From assembly GCA_900088475.1 (NCBI GenBank), contig FLMG01001593.1, positions 1,160 through 18,659 on the forward strand: a stretch of 17,500 nt of DNA. Direction: 5' to 3'. A program made the translations under genes and the position numbers. Below the pieces are notes generated by a model that saw nothing but the letters and a program-made list of their open reading frames with translations, did not search any database and was not told the DNA's origin. The DNA comes from Hyphochytrium catenoides. Lineage: Eukaryota > Sar > Hyphochytriomycetes > Hyphochytriales > Hyphochytriaceae. Below, piece after piece: positions 17,061 to 17,500 of the stretch (position 1 is its first letter; every line of letters begins with the position of its first letter).

Positions 17061-17500
17061 TCACGCGCCGTCGAGCGCCGCAAGAAGCAACTCCTTCTTC
17101 CGCTTGAGGACCAGCTCCTGAATCTCACTCTGCAGATAGCAGCAGATAGATTATGTTAGTGGAGAGAAGTAGTAGAACTTATATGCAAACACTGCCGAAG
17201 CTCTATCAATGACAGCGCAGGCTGAAATAGTTGTGTGTGGCGACGACTGTGCAGGAGTGAGAGAGAGGCAAAAAACTTGGGAGCAGCAGGGAAAGCGGTG
17301 GAAACAGGAGGGAGAGCATCTACTTAGTAAGGATGAGGGATTCACCTGGTTGGGAAGAGGAACGTGCGATCTGAGGACTGTGCTTCCCTCAGGCACCAGC
17401 ACCTCTTCTTCTTCCTCCTCACTTGTATCCTCGTCCTCTAGAGCCTCTTCTAACGTACCGGCTGCCTTGTTTGCCTCCTATTCAAAGATTGGACAACACC
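17061..17500 (-). CDS. ISY1: ISY1 splicing factor, C-terminal exons (partial)
   Basis: ISY1 (NTC30) is a component of the NineTeen complex of the spliceosome, acting around the first catalytic step. Two exons are seen on the minus strand: 17477-17346 and 17129-17061, both phase 0; the gene continues beyond the right edge. The upstream exon opens after the acceptor CTTTGAATAG, contains an acidic run (EDEDTSEEEEEEVLVPEGS) and ends RSHVPLPNQ. The last exon reads SEIQELVLKRKKELLLAALD and stops at TGA. The combination HVPLPNQSEIQELVLKRKKE matches the family's HVPVPSQQEIEEALVRRKK signature near the C-terminus. The protein ends soon after this motif, whereas many homologues carry a further 15-20 residues. 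The intron 17345-17130 is unremarkable. Confidence 0.85.

Noticed and set aside
1-17500. tRNA, rRNA, snRNA, CRISPR or transposon genes
   Set aside because: No tRNA B-box in a clover-leaf context, no rRNA or snRNA core sequence, no regular spacer array, and no transposase or reverse transcriptase motifs were found. The few TTCGA matches lie inside coding exons.

Overview
This is a window of intron-rich eukaryotic nuclear DNA. The genes are interrupted by GT-AG introns, mostly about 90 to 600 bases, that are saturated with CT/GA simple repeats. The encoded proteins (a Tubby-like protein, the nucleolar factor KRI1, the splicing factor ISY1) are eukaryote-specific. There is no prokaryotic operon structure, CRISPR array, rRNA, or tRNA that I can recognise. 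A Tubby protein plus a large coiled-coil protein fits a flagellated or otherwise cytoskeletally complex, probably unicellular organism, but I cannot name the lineage from sequence alone.

Layout, left to right. (1) 40-113, +: possibly the last exon of an upstream gene. (2) 573-6761, +: a coiled-coil protein of about 810 residues in at least 12 exons, with an N-terminal CxxCGG segment, a central basic IQ/SFI1-like stretch and a folded, basic C-terminal region; I do not recognise the family. (3) 7147-9898, -: a complete six-exon Tubby-like protein, about 475 residues, convergent with gene 2. (4) 11088-14141, +: a complete four-exon KRI1 homologue, 644 residues, divergent from the Tubby gene and with a likely 5'UTR intron ending at its ATG. 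(5) 14669-15194, -: a likely two-exon gene for an unrecognised helical protein of 135 residues, overlapped by an imperfect inverted repeat. (6) 15609-16454, +: a small three-exon gene with weak resemblance to the SS18/GIF (SSXT) family and a probable GC-AG intron. (7) 17061 to the right edge, -: the last two exons of ISY1.

From gene 2 onward the genes alternate strands, giving alternating convergent (about 385-610 bases) and divergent (about 410-1190 bases) gaps. They do not form one pathway. KRI1 (ribosome biogenesis) and ISY1 (spliceosome) are housekeeping genes, and the Tubby protein is a phosphoinositide-linked trafficking factor. I see no evidence of a mobile, viral or defence system. 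The points most worth checking are the unrecognised coiled-coil gene and its unresolved splicing, a substitution at a key lipid-binding position of the Tubby domain, the strong strand asymmetry of the intron repeats, and the inverted repeat around 14.7-14.9 kb.

Exon borders were placed by eye from reading frame, phase and splice-site sequence. Where two solutions are possible, both are given.
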